Assembly (NCBI GenBank): GCA_002411015.1
Contig: DHPY01000122.1
Span: 1,329 to 22,501, forward strand
Length of the DNA stretch: 21,173 nt
Reading direction: 5' to 3'
DNA from: Armatimonadetes bacterium UBA5352
GTDB taxonomy: Bacteria > Armatimonadota > Zipacnadia > Zipacnadales > UBA5352
Below are positions 1-7,604 of this stretch, piece after piece. The notes under the pieces were generated by a model. It saw only the letters and a list, made by a program, of their open reading frames with translations. It ran no database searches and was not told the origin of the DNA. Made by a program: the position numbers and the translations under genes. Each line of letters begins with the position of its first letter. The stretch's first letter is position 1.

Positions 1-95
1 AGCAGTTCCACGTCCGGGTGCGCGCTGCAGAGCTGTTTGAAGAGCCGCTGGTTCACGTCGATCACGCATGCGTGACTGATGACCGCAACTCTCAC
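1..95 (-). CDS. Glycosyltransferase, N-terminal fragment (cut by window edge)
   Basis: The frame opens with GTG at 95-93 and stays open to the window edge, giving 31 codons. The translation begins MRVAVISHACVIDV, then NQRLFKQL and HPDVEL. This looks like the first beta strand and helix of a GT-B (GT4-type) glycosyltransferase, where the N-terminus starts with a hydrophobic strand, a small turn and an 'N-R-L/Y' helix. The GTG overlaps the TGA stop of the preceding glycosyltransferase gene (GTGA, 4 bases), so the two are probably translationally coupled. The fragment is too short to assign donor or acceptor. The reading frame is well supported by the overlap; the family call is an inference from about 30 residues. 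Confidence 0.6.
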   Translation of the reverse strand, partial: MRVAVISHACVIDVNQRLFKQLCSAHPDVEL

Positions 96-1252
96 GCCAC
101 CTTAGCCTCCTCCGCGAATCGCAGCAGCAGCGCCTCGATCTCCTTCGTCTGGCCGTCCCACGAGAATGCCTGCGCGCGCTCCCACGCCGCCTCGCCCATG
201 GCAGTGGCCCGTTCGCAGTTCCGCGCGAGCTCATCCAGCCGCGCCGCGATCTGCACCGGCTCAGGCTCCACGAAGAAGCCGCTGACACCATCCTCCACCA
301 GGTCGAGCGCCGCCCCGGTGCGCGCTGCGATCAGCGGCAGCCCGCACGCCGCCGCCTCAAGCGTCACCAGGCCGAACGGCTCCTCCGGGTTCGGCGCAAT
401 GAGGCAGTCCGCCATCGCCAGGTAGTCCTGCGGCCGGTCCACATGCGCCACGAACAGCACGCGCTCGCGCGCCCCCGCCTGCGTCGCCAGCGCCTCGAAG
501 GGTGCGCGCTCGCCGTTGCCGACGACAACCAGCCGCAGCGGCTCGCGCGTCCGCCCGAGCGCCAGCACGACCTCCGCGAGGCGCTTCTCATGCCAGCGCC
601 CGCCCATGAAGACTGCGATGAACTCGTCCTCGCCGATCCCCAGGCAGGCCCTGATCCGCGGGCGCGCCTCCTCGCGCAGACCGCGACGGAAGACCGCGTG
701 ATCCACGCCATTGCGCGTCACGTGGACCTCGTCGGGCGGCAGATCGTACTCGCGCAGGAAGTAATCCTTCAGGCTGCGCGAGACCGTCATGATGTGCCCG
801 CGGCAGCGTCTCACCGCGCGCGCCTCCAGGCGGACGAACACACGATCGCGCACCCCCTCCCACGCCCGCCGCACGATCGAGCGCCGGCGGCCTCGCTGCT
901 GCAGTTCCCGGCGGATGCGGCGGCGCTCGCGATGGCCGGTGTGCGCGAGCATCGCGTTCTGCACCAGCGTGTTGCCGCCCTGGGAGATGACCACGTCGAA
1001 GTCACGGGGGCGGATCGCCAGCGATGACGCGAGCGTGAACCACAGTGCGCGCGCCCCGAGCGGCAGATGAGGGTCTCGGAGGCGATGGACGGTGATGCGG
1101 TCGAGGGGTACATCGCGCACCTTGAAGCAGAAGAGGTGCAGATCGTGGTTGCGCGCGAGCCGCGGCGCGAGTTCGGCGATCACGCGCTCCTGCCCGCCGC
1201 CGGGGCCGACGTCCTCGATCACCAGCGCGATACGCAGCCGCCGCGGGGTCAT
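92..1252 (-). CDS. GT4-family (GT-B fold) glycosyltransferase
   Basis: A 386-residue protein that probably transfers a sugar from a nucleotide-sugar donor to a growing surface glycan at the cytoplasmic face of the membrane. The N-terminal Rossmann half starts with RIALVIEDVGPGGGQERV (residues 7-24), the usual glycine-rich acceptor-side loop. The C-terminal half carries VFMGGRWHEKR (214-224), the strand LVVVGNG (241-247), and an EX7E motif, E291 to E299 in EPFGLVTLE, followed by ACGLPLIA. These are hallmarks of retaining GT4 enzymes. I chose ATG at 1252-1250 because it overlaps the stop of the upstream GT2 gene (ATGA) and puts the first beta strand at the right place. The frame stays open further upstream to 1375, but that stretch is Arg/Ala-rich and non-homologous. 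Donor and acceptor specificity cannot be read from the sequence. Confidence 0.88.
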   Translation of the reverse strand: MTPRRLRIALVIEDVGPGGGQERVIAELAPRLARNHDLHLFCFKVRDVPLDRITVHRLRDPHLPLGARALWFTLASSLAIRPRDFDVVISQGGNTLVQNAMLAHTGHRERRRIRRELQQRGRRRSIVRRAWEGVRDRVFVRLEARAVRRCRGHIMTVSRSLKDYFLREYDLPPDEVHVTRNGVDHAVFRRGLREEARPRIRACLGIGEDEFIAVFMGGRWHEKRLAEVVLALGRTREPLRLVVVGNGERAPFEALATQAGARERVLFVAHVDRPQDYLAMADCLIAPNPEEPFGLVTLEAAACGLPLIAARTGAALDLVEDGVSGFFVEPEPVQIAARLDELARNCERATAMGEAAWERAQAFSWDGQTKEIEALLLRFAEEAKVA

Positions 1253-2238
1253 CGCCGGGCAGCCTCCCGAGCGGTGCGCATCCCCGCGCGCAGCCCCGCC
1301 ATGGCAGCGAGCCACCGCCTCACTGCCGACCAGCGCTCGTGGGGGAGCGCGGCGATCATCCGCGGCAGCCCGCACGCCTTCGGGCGGCCGATCAGCAGCA
1401 TGAAGGCCACGAACGCCGCCGTCCGCGGCCCGCGCAGGTGCTTGAGCATCACGTAGGCAGCGTCATGCGCGTCCGCGGCGATCTCCTCCGCGCGCTCGGG
1501 CTGCCTCGCAAAGCCCCCGGTCCGCGCCGCCGGGTAGTGATCCACCTGTGCGAGCGGGTCGTAGACGAGCGCGCCGCTCCTGCCTGCGGCGAGGGAGACG
1601 TCGGTGTCGCTGAAGTGCGCGCCGCGGATGCGGGGGTCGAAGCCGGTGATCGCACCGCGGCGGAAGCTCATGTTCGCGCCCTTGAGGTGCTGCACGCGGC
1701 GCGGCTCGGTGAATGCCGGCTGGTGGTGGTTGCCGATCACGCGGCCGCACCACGTCAGCCGGCCCACGACCGGCTGCGGACTGAACTCGATCTCGTCGCC
1801 ATGGTGGACGACGTCACGCCCGCCCGCGCCGACGACCTCCGGATCGGCGTAGTGCGCCAGCAGCCTCTCCAGCCACTGCGCGGTCGAGACGCAGTCGTCG
1901 TCTATGAAGCAGACGATCTCGCCGGTCGCCAGCGCTATGCCGGCGTTGGTCGCCGCGCACTGCCCCGGCTCGGATACCTCCGCGAGATCCAGGAGCGTCT
2001 GCGCCTCCGCGTGCTCCGCCAGCCAGGCCTGCAGCGCCGCGTGCGATCCGGCGTCAGTGTCGCGCAGCACCACCACGATCTGCTCGGGAAGGTGCGTTCC
2101 GGCCAGGAGGCCGTCGAGGCAGCTTCGCAGCGCATCGGGGCGGCGGTAGCTGGGCACAAGCACGGTGGCGGTCGGAGGCTGTGCGGAGCCGCCGTCACGC
2201 TCGCCTGCTGCATGCCCGTCAGGTCTCAGATCACACAC
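1249..2238 (-). CDS. GT2-family glycosyltransferase
   Basis: A 329-residue GT-A fold glycosyltransferase, expected to be inverting and metal dependent. Visible motifs are the first strand TVLVPSYRRPDALRSCL (residues 25-41), CAATNAGIALATGE (94-107), the metal/nucleotide-binding DDD in FIDDDC (113-115), HLKGANMSFRRG (184-195) typical of rhamnosyl/GT2 transferases, and an acidic SDTDVS (210-215) where the catalytic-base ED motif normally lies. A hydrophobic stretch near 273-284 may touch the membrane. The frame starts with GTG at 2238. A GGGAG sits directly against it, closer than usual, so the start is uncertain, but an in-frame stop at 2265-2263 excludes anything longer. Its stop overlaps the downstream GT4 start by 4 bases. 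It lies 35 bases after uvrA, so it may share that transcript. Confidence 0.85.
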   Translation of the reverse strand: MCDLRPDGHAAGERDGGSAQPPTATVLVPSYRRPDALRSCLDGLLAGTHLPEQIVVVLRDTDAGSHAALQAWLAEHAEAQTLLDLAEVSEPGQCAATNAGIALATGEIVCFIDDDCVSTAQWLERLLAHYADPEVVGAGGRDVVHHGDEIEFSPQPVVGRLTWCGRVIGNHHQPAFTEPRRVQHLKGANMSFRRGAITGFDPRIRGAHFSDTDVSLAAGRSGALVYDPLAQVDHYPAARTGGFARQPERAEEIAADAHDAAYVMLKHLRGPRTAAFVAFMLLIGRPKACGLPRMIAALPHERWSAVRRWLAAMAGLRAGMRTAREAARR

Positions 2239-2273
2239 TCCCGCCGCCCGGCACGGCGGTCGTCAGATGGTCC

Positions 2274-5123
2274 TCAGCGCGCCGCGGCCGATGGGCTGCT
2301 GTGCTCCAGCGCGGCACGCAGGAAGCGGCCGGTCGCGGACTCCTCCACCTCGGCCACCTCCTCGGGCGTGCCCGCGGCGATGATCCTCCCGCCGCTCACG
2401 CCGCCGCCCGGCCCGAGGTCAATCACATAGTCGGCCGACTTGATGACCTCCGTGTTGTGCTCAATCACCAGCACCGTGTTGCCCGCGCTCACCAGCTCGT
2501 CCAGCACGTCCAGCAGCCGCGCAATGTCCGCGAAGTGCAGCCCGGTCGTGGGCTCATCGAGGATGTACAGCGTGTGGCCGCCCTCCGGACGAGCAAGCTC
2601 CCGTGCCAGCTTCAGCCGCTGCGCCTCACCGCCGGACAGCGTCGTGGCCGGCTGCCCGAGCTTCAGGTAGCTCAGTCCCACGCTCTGCAGCGTCTCCAGC
2701 ACCCGGCGCACCTTCGGCACGTTCTGGAAGAGCTCCTCCGCCTCCGCGACCGTAAGGTCCAGCACCTCGGCGATCGTCTTCCCCTTGTAGCGGATCTGCA
2801 GCGTCTCGCGGTTGTAGCGGGTGCCAGCGCACTCGTCGCACTCCACGAACACGTCCGGCAGCATGTGCATCTCGACCATGCGCATGCCGGTGCCCTGGCA
2901 GGCCTCGCAGCGCCCGCCGGGCACGTTGAAGCTGAAGCGCCCCGGCTCGTAGCCGCGCATCCGCGCCTCGGGCACCGCCGCGAACAGCTCGCGGATCGGC
3001 GCCATCACCCGGGAGTAGGTCGCCGGGTTCGAGCGCGGCGTGCGCCCGATCGGCTCCTGATCGATGCCGACTACGCGCTCCAGGTGCTGCCAGCCCTCCA
3101 GGGCACGGTGCGCGCCAGGCATATCCAGCGACCGGTGCAGCTTCCTGCGCAGAGCGCGGTAGATGATGTCCTGCACGAGCGTGCTTTTCCCTGAGCCAGA
3201 CACGCCCGTGACGCACGTCAGCGTCCCGAGCGGCACCTCGGCGTCCACGTTCCGCAGGTTGTACTGCGTGGCTCCGCGGATGACGAGGCGGTCGCCCGTG
3301 CCCTTGCGGCGACGCTCCGGCACGGGGATGGTGCGCCTGCCGGAGAGGTAGCGGCCGGTCAGCGACTCCTCCGAGGCCAGCAGCCCCTCCAGGTCGCCCT
3401 CGTAGATCACCTCGCCGCCCAGCACGCCGGGCCCGGGCCCGAAGTCCACCGCCCAGTCGGCCCGCAGGATCGTCTCCGCATCGTGCTCGACTACGATCAC
3501 CGTGTTGCCGAGATCGCGCAGCCGCTCCAGCACCGCCAGCAGCCGGTCATGGTCGCTCGGGTGCAGGCCGATACTCGGCTCGTCGAGGATGTAGAGCACC
3601 CCCGCAAGTCCCGCGCCAAGCTGCGTGGCGAGCCTGATCCGCTGCGCCTCGCCGCCTGCGAGCGTCGGGGCCGTGCGCTCAAGGGTCAGGTAGCCGACGC
3701 CCACCTCCACCATGAAGTGCAGCCGCGAGCGGATCTCATCGAGCAACTCCGAGCATAGCTCAGCATCCGCCTGCGGCAGCTCCAGCGTGCGGAAGAACTC
3801 GAGCGCGTCCCCAGCGGTCATCTGCGCGATCTCGCCGATAGTCCTCTCACCGACGCGCACCGCCCGGCTCTCCGGCCGCAGCCGCTCGCCCTCGCATGCG
3901 GGGCAGGGCAGCGGCGCGAAGAACCGATCGTAGAACTTCTTCTGCCCGGCCGAGCTCGTGTCCCGGTAGCGGCGCTGGCTGGCGGGCACCAGCCCCTCGA
4001 AGCGCTTCGCGTACTCGAACTGCTTCCCTCCGCGCGTCTGGTACTCGAAGGTAATCTCCTCTTCGGTGCCGTAGAGGATGATATCACGCGCCTGCTCGCT
4101 CAGGTCCTGCCAGGGCGTGCTGAGGTCGAAGCCGTACTGCTTCGCGAGGCCCTCCAGCACGTGCCGGACGTGGCGGGTGCTCACGTCGCCGTAGATCTCC
4201 AGCGCCCCGTCGAGGATGGATCTCCCGGGGTCGGCGACAAGCCGGCCCGGGTCGAGACCGTGCTGGGTGCCGAGGCCGTCACACTCCGGACACATCCCCG
4301 CAGGGTTGTTGAACGAGAACATGGCGGGTGTGAGTTCAGGGTAGGCGATCCCGCACTCCGGGCAGGAGAAGCGCGTAGACATCTGCATCTCGTCGCCATC
4401 CACGATGTCAACGATGATCAGCCCATCGCCCTGCTCCAGCGCGGTCTCTACTGAATCCGCCACCCGCGAGCGGACGCCTTCCTTCACGATGATCCGGTCC
4501 ACCACGATCTCGACGGTGGAGAACTCGCGCGTCGGGTCCGGCACGCCCTCGGAGACGTCCAGCATCTCTCCATCCACGCGGATGCGCACGAATCCCTGCC
4601 TGCGGGCATCGCGCGCGACCTCCACCAGCGCCTGCCCCTCCGCGACACGCACCGGCGCGAGGACATGGATGCGCGTGCCCTCGGGCAGCAGGAGGATGCG
4701 GTCCACGATCTGCTGAGCGGTGTACGCGCGCACCTGCCGGCCGCACGAGTAGCAGTAGACGAGGCCCGCGCGCGCGAAGAGCACGCGCAGGTAGTCATGG
4801 ATGTCGGTGATCGTGGCGACGGTCGAGCGCTGGTTTCCTGAGGAGGAGCGCTGGTCGATCGCGATGGCGGGGGAGAGGCCATCGATGTGGTCCACCAGCG
4901 GCCTGCGCATGCTCGCGAAGAACTGACGCGCATATGTCGAGAGTGACTCGACGTAGCGGCGCTGACCCTCGGCGTAGATGGTGTCGAGGGCCATCGAGCT
5001 TTTTCCGGAGCCGCTGACGCCGGTGAAGACGATCAGCTTGCCCCTGGGGAGGTCGAGATTGACGCTCCTGAGATTATGCTCGCGCGCGCCGAATATGCGA
5101 ATAAGGCCGCTGTCATGCGCCAT
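2274..5123 (-). CDS. uvrA: UvrABC excinuclease subunit A
   Basis: A 949-residue damage-recognition ATPase of nucleotide excision repair. It dimerises, scans DNA and loads UvrB. Two ABC modules are complete. The first has Walker A GVSGSGKS (35-42), signature AGGEAQ (489-494) and Walker B ILDEPS (512-517). The second has Walker A GVSGSGKS (640-647), signature SGGEAQ (830-835) and ILDEPT (854-859). Zinc ligands are visible at C254/C257 with C278/C281 and at C739/C742 with C762/C765; further CxxC pairs occur at 124/127 and 407/410. I chose ATG 5123 because it gives the family's usual length. The frame is open upstream to 5636, but that extension crosses a good promoter and the antisense of infC. 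A start at 5156 (MIGRRGG) is the only realistic alternative and would be nearly leaderless. Confidence 0.97.
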   Translation of the reverse strand: MAHDSGLIRIFGAREHNLRSVNLDLPRGKLIVFTGVSGSGKSSMALDTIYAEGQRRYVESLSTYARQFFASMRRPLVDHIDGLSPAIAIDQRSSSGNQRSTVATITDIHDYLRVLFARAGLVYCYSCGRQVRAYTAQQIVDRILLLPEGTRIHVLAPVRVAEGQALVEVARDARRQGFVRIRVDGEMLDVSEGVPDPTREFSTVEIVVDRIIVKEGVRSRVADSVETALEQGDGLIIVDIVDGDEMQMSTRFSCPECGIAYPELTPAMFSFNNPAGMCPECDGLGTQHGLDPGRLVADPGRSILDGALEIYGDVSTRHVRHVLEGLAKQYGFDLSTPWQDLSEQARDIILYGTEEEITFEYQTRGGKQFEYAKRFEGLVPASQRRYRDTSSAGQKKFYDRFFAPLPCPACEGERLRPESRAVRVGERTIGEIAQMTAGDALEFFRTLELPQADAELCSELLDEIRSRLHFMVEVGVGYLTLERTAPTLAGGEAQRIRLATQLGAGLAGVLYILDEPSIGLHPSDHDRLLAVLERLRDLGNTVIVVEHDAETILRADWAVDFGPGPGVLGGEVIYEGDLEGLLASEESLTGRYLSGRRTIPVPERRRKGTGDRLVIRGATQYNLRNVDAEVPLGTLTCVTGVSGSGKSTLVQDIIYRALRRKLHRSLDMPGAHRALEGWQHLERVVGIDQEPIGRTPRSNPATYSRVMAPIRELFAAVPEARMRGYEPGRFSFNVPGGRCEACQGTGMRMVEMHMLPDVFVECDECAGTRYNRETLQIRYKGKTIAEVLDLTVAEAEELFQNVPKVRRVLETLQSVGLSYLKLGQPATTLSGGEAQRLKLARELARPEGGHTLYILDEPTTGLHFADIARLLDVLDELVSAGNTVLVIEHNTEVIKSADYVIDLGPGGGVSGGRIIAAGTPEEVAEVEESATGRFLRAALEHSSPSAAAR

Positions 5124-5166
5124 GGGAGACTGCTCGCCACCTCTGCGTCCGATCATCCGAACTGTC

Positions 5167-5195
5167 ATCTTACGCCGCCCGCGCGCGCAGGTCAA
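5167..5195 (-). promoter_or_regulatory. Candidate sigma-70-type promoter of uvrA
   Basis: On the minus strand there is TTGACC (5195-5190), a 17-base spacer, then TAAGAT (5172-5167). Transcription would start near 5160, leaving a leader of roughly 37 bases before the uvrA ATG at 5123. A GAGGTGG lies about 13 bases ahead of that ATG. The position rules out the longer upstream uvrA extension. I saw no LexA-like palindrome over this promoter. Confidence 0.6.
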
Positions 5196-5348
5196 CGGAG
5201 TGCGGGCGAGAACCTGTCGGGATGCCGACGCGTCAAAGAAGGCAGCAACCGTGAAGGCGACCGACCAGGCCACGTGGTCCATGAGCGCCTGCAACCTGCG
5301 GGATCCTCCCTTCTCAGCTCCTGACAGCGCAGACGGCCTCGTATTGCC
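5196..5348. other. Unexplained part of the uvrA/infC divergent intergenic region
   Basis: About 150 bases between the two divergent promoters with no supported gene. It contains a short hairpin (GTCGG/CCGAC around 5217-5230) and a near-palindrome centred on CCACGTGG (around 5270-5278). No T-box, riboswitch or tRNA pattern was recognised. The minus-strand frame across it is open but has no start or family resemblance. Confidence 0.4.
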
Positions 5349-5377
5349 TTGACTCACCTCCGGCTTTTTGCTAAGGT
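5349..5377 (+). promoter_or_regulatory. Promoter of the infC-rpmI-rplT operon
   Basis: TTGACT (5349-5354), a 17-base spacer ending in TGC, then TAAGGT (5372-5377). The TGN ahead of the -10 makes it an extended -10. Expected start near 5384, giving a leader of about 66 bases before the infC start. The leader contains an imperfect hairpin at 5412-5430 (GTTC..GAAC around CATGCT) just upstream of the Shine-Dalgarno. Confidence 0.7.
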
Positions 5378-5435
5378 TTGTGCTACGCTTCGATTCGGGC
5401 TGATTCTGCCGGTTCTGCATGCTCAGGAACACAGT

Positions 5436-5441
5436 AGGGAG
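5436..5441 (+). promoter_or_regulatory. Ribosome binding site that fixes the infC ATA start
   Basis: AGGGAG lies 9 bases ahead of the ATA at 5451. The next standard in-frame start (GTG 5496) has no purine-rich site ahead of it. Confidence 0.65.
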
Positions 5442-5450
5442 TGACGTGAC

Positions 5451-5966
5451 ATAGAGAAGTCCTACCGGGTTAACGAGCGGATACGCGATCCACAGGTGCG
5501 CGTGATCTCGCCCGAAGGCGAACAGCTGGGGATCATGCCGACGCGACAGGCCTATGAGGAGGCGAAGAAGCGCGGCCTCGATCTGATTGAGGTTGCCCCG
5601 AACGCCGACCCACCCGTCTGCCGGATCATGGACCACGGCAAGTTCCGCTACGAGCAGCAGAAGAAGGCCAAGGAAGCGAAGAAGAAGTCGAAGCAGACGG
5701 AACTCAAGACGCTACGCCTGCGCCCGAACACCGATGAGCACGATGTGGACTTTAAGATGCGCAACGCCCGGAAGTTCCTCGAGAAGGGTGACATGGTGAA
5801 GTTCAATGTCATCTTCCGAGGCCCGGAATTGCGCCATAAGGATCGCGGCGCCGAGCAGCTCAGGAGATTCGCTGAGGGCTGCCAGGACATCGCGACGCTC
5901 GAACAGCCTCCTCGTATGGAGGGGCGGCGCATGACCATGGTCCTGCGCCCGCGCTCGCAGGAGTAG
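5451..5966 (+). CDS. infC: Translation initiation factor IF-3 (ATA start codon)
   Basis: A 171-residue factor that binds the 30S subunit, blocks 50S joining and checks the start codon and initiator tRNA. The N-terminal domain reads SYRVNERIRDPQVRVI then GEQLGIMPTRQA and LDLIEVAPNADPPVCRIMD. The lysine-rich linker follows (about residues 66-85), then the C-terminal domain with FLEKGDMVKFNVIFRG and the closing MVLRPRSQE. The conserved YRVNE segment lies upstream of any ATG/GTG/TTG. An in-frame TGA at 5442-5444 leaves only the codons CGT, GAC and ATA before EKSYRVNE, and ATA at 5451 has AGGGAG 9 bases upstream. infC of E. coli uses AUU and is repressed by IF3 itself, so a rare start here fits the same autoregulation. 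A caller restricted to standard starts would begin at GTG 5496 and lose 15 residues. First gene of the operon with rpmI and rplT. Confidence 0.95.
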   Translation: MEKSYRVNERIRDPQVRVISPEGEQLGIMPTRQAYEEAKKRGLDLIEVAPNADPPVCRIMDHGKFRYEQQKKAKEAKKKSKQTELKTLRLRPNTDEHDVDFKMRNARKFLEKGDMVKFNVIFRGPELRHKDRGAEQLRRFAEGCQDIATLEQPPRMEGRRMTMVLRPRSQE

Positions 5967-5991
5967 GCCCCTACACCACCGCATGTCACCA

Positions 5992-6058
5992 GCCGACCGG
6001 GGCCGCGCTCCGGTCGGCGAGGCTTTCTGCGTACACCGCGCCGGCGCCGCGCGCCGGC
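5992..6058 (+). promoter_or_regulatory. Two GC-rich hairpins between infC and rpmI
   Basis: A 9-bp perfect stem, GCCGACCGG (5992-6000) with CCGGTCGGC (6010-6018) and a 9-base loop, is followed about 20 bases later by an 8-bp stem GCCGGCGC/GCGCCGGC with a CGC loop ending just before the rpmI ribosome binding site. Neither is followed by a run of T, so they do not look like simple intrinsic terminators. In E. coli and Bacillus, L20 represses this operon by binding structured mRNA upstream of rpmI or infC, so an L20 regulatory site is plausible but inferred. Confidence 0.45.
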
Positions 6059-6079
6059 ACAATGAGAGGATTGATTGAA

Positions 6080-6277
6080 GTGGCGAAGATGAAGACCAAG
6101 CGCGCCGCCGCCAAGCGCTTCAAGCGCACCGGCTCAGGCAAGCTCACGTTCATGAGCCCGGGGCAGAACCATGCCTCGATGGCCAAGAACGCCAAGCGCC
6201 AGCGCCGGCTCAAGGCAATGGACACGCTGCAGGCCGGCGACCGGAAGGTCATCGAGAACCTCCTGCCCTACATGTAG
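6080..6277 (+). CDS. rpmI: 50S ribosomal protein L35
   Basis: A 65-residue basic protein of the large subunit. It starts MAKMKTKRAAAKRFKRTGSG, the standard L35 N-terminus, and continues with lysine/arginine-rich segments to GDRKVIENLLPYM. I chose GTG 6080 because family members begin directly at this point and an AGAGGA (6065-6070) lies 9 bases ahead. The ATG at 6062 would add six residues and overlap that ribosome binding site. It sits between infC and rplT as in most bacteria, with 113 bases of structured spacer upstream and 54 bases to rplT. Length and composition are normal. Confidence 0.95.
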   Translation: MAKMKTKRAAAKRFKRTGSGKLTFMSPGQNHASMAKNAKRQRRLKAMDTLQAGDRKVIENLLPYM

Positions 6278-6331
6278 TCACTGCCATCGATGCGAGCGCC
6301 TCCATGGCGCCGATGAAGGGATGAACCGACG

Positions 6332-6691
6332 ATGTCGCGAGTGAAGACTGGATTCACCAGGCGGCGCCGCCACAAGAAGGTCCTTAAGGCCGCCAAGGGC
6401 GCGTGGGGTGGCCGCAGCCGCCTCATCTCCGTTGCCAAGGATACCGTCATCCGCGGCGGAGCCTTCGCATGGAAGCACCGCCGGGCCAAGAAGCGCGACT
6501 TCCGGCGGCTCTGGAACGCGCGTATCAACGCCGCCGCCCGCATCAACGGCACCAACTACAGCCGGCTCATCGGCGGACTCAGGCGCGCCGGCATCGAGCT
6601 GAACCGCAAGATGCTCGCCGAGATCGCCATGCATGACCCGCAGGCCTTCGCCGCCGTTGCGGAGATCGCCAAGCAGGAGATGCCGGCATAG
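6332..6691 (+). CDS. rplT: 50S ribosomal protein L20
   Basis: A 119-residue rRNA-binding protein needed early in 50S assembly and a known autogenous repressor of this operon in E. coli and B. subtilis. It begins MSRVKTGFTRRRRHKKVLK with the usual long basic N-terminal extension. The globular half has RDFRRLWNARINAAAR, NYSRLIGGLRRAGIELNRK and MLAEIAMHDPQAF, all strongly conserved. The middle stretch ISVAKDTVIRGGAFAWKHRR is less typical than in common models but keeps length and charge. AAGGGATG precedes the start. The gene is followed after 97 bases by the methyltransferase gene, with no terminator seen between them, so readthrough is likely. Confidence 0.96.
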   Translation: MSRVKTGFTRRRRHKKVLKAAKGAWGGRSRLISVAKDTVIRGGAFAWKHRRAKKRDFRRLWNARINAAARINGTNYSRLIGGLRRAGIELNRKMLAEIAMHDPQAFAAVAEIAKQEMPA

Positions 6692-6788
6692 CGGCCCCAG
6701 GATCCGCGCCTCTGCGCGATACTGCCGAGCCCGGCCGCGGGCGCGCAGATCGCCGAAAGACCGGCAAACGGGCCGTGAGGTTGACACC

Positions 6789-7586
6789 TTGGTAATCGAG
6801 AGCCCGCAGAACCAGCAGGTCAAGCGCCTGCGTTCGCTGGTCACACGCAAGGGCAGGCGCGCCGCAGGACGCTTCCTGGTCGAGGGCACACGTGCCCTGG
6901 AGGAGGCCGCGTCCGGCCACCTGCCGCTGGAGACCGTGGCCCTGTGTCCTGAGCTCTTCAGCGGCGACCGCGCCGCCGAACTCGCGGGCGAACTGCGAGG
7001 CCGCGAGGTCCCGATCCTGGAGCTCAGCGAGCAGGCCTTCCGCTCATTCAGCCAGGTGCAGGCGCCGGAGGGTATCGCCGCCGAGGTCGGCATCCCGCAG
7101 ACGCAACTGAATGACCTCCCCGGCGACGCCGACCTGATCGTCGCGGCGGTTGATGTGCGCGATCCCGGCAACATGGGCTCACTCATACGCACTGCGGACG
7201 CCGCAGGCGCGGCGGCGGTCATCGCGACCGGAAGCTGTGTGGACCTGTTCGATCCGAAGGTTGTCCGCGCGACCGCCGGCTCGATCTTTCATCTGCCCGT
7301 TGTGAACGGCGCGGCGCCCGAGGACACGATCGCGTGGGCGAGACGGGTCGGCATGCGGAGCGTCGCCGCAACGCTGCAGAGGGCAAAGCCGTACACGCAG
7401 ACGCGCTTTGCGAAGCGCACGCTCGTGATGGTAGGCAACGAAGCGAACGGTCTGCGCGATGATGTCGCGAAGCGGGCGGACATCCGGGCCTTCATCCCGA
7501 TGCCCGGCCGCGCCGAGAGCCTCAATGTCAGTGTTGCCGCGGGGATCCTCATCTGGGAGATCCTGCGGCAGCGATCTGGCGGATAA
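6789..7586 (+). CDS. TrmH/SpoU-family RNA 2'-O-ribose methyltransferase
   Basis: A 265-residue SPOUT-class, SAM-dependent enzyme methylating a ribose 2'-OH in rRNA or tRNA. Residues 1-105 form the SpoU substrate-binding domain (QNQQVKRLRSL, GRFLVEGTRALEEA). The catalytic knot follows with motif 1 DPGNMGSLIRTADAAGA (N128, R134), motif 2 MVGNEANGLRDD (214-225) and motif 3 IPMPGRAESLNVSVAAGI (236-253). I chose TTG 6789: GAGG lies 8 bases upstream and the protein starts where relatives do (VIESPQNQQ). The open frame reaches back to 6633 into rplT, but that part is arginine-rich and unlikely. In Bacillus a trmH-type gene precedes pheST in the same way. The exact target nucleotide cannot be told from the sequence. 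Confidence 0.9.
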   Translation: MVIESPQNQQVKRLRSLVTRKGRRAAGRFLVEGTRALEEAASGHLPLETVALCPELFSGDRAAELAGELRGREVPILELSEQAFRSFSQVQAPEGIAAEVGIPQTQLNDLPGDADLIVAAVDVRDPGNMGSLIRTADAAGAAAVIATGSCVDLFDPKVVRATAGSIFHLPVVNGAAPEDTIAWARRVGMRSVAATLQRAKPYTQTRFAKRTLVMVGNEANGLRDDVAKRADIRAFIPMPGRAESLNVSVAAGILIWEILRQRSGG

Positions 7587-7604
7587 GGACAACTTGTGTC
7601 ACAC

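Noticed and set aside
2181..3194. A 337-codon plus-strand open frame opposite uvrA
   Set aside because: It is antisense to the conserved uvrA ABC module and has low-complexity Arg/Leu/His composition.
5205..5290. A possible SRP (4.5S-like) RNA, because AAAGAAGGCAGCAACC recalls the conserved AAGGNAGCAGC
   Set aside because: The GGAA-type tetraloop and the GTCAGG asymmetric loop are missing and I could not form helix 8. A covariance search with the bacterial SRP models would settle it; I do not call it.
5124..5636. An N-terminal extension of UvrA by 171 residues
   Set aside because: The extension crosses a good minus-strand promoter at 5167-5195 and the antisense of infC, and it has no similarity to UvrA N-termini.
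6633..6788. A longer N-terminus for the TrmH-like enzyme overlapping rplT
   Set aside because: The added 52 residues are mostly Arg, Pro and Ser in a shadow frame of rplT and its spacer. The TTG at 6789 has a suitable ribosome binding site.
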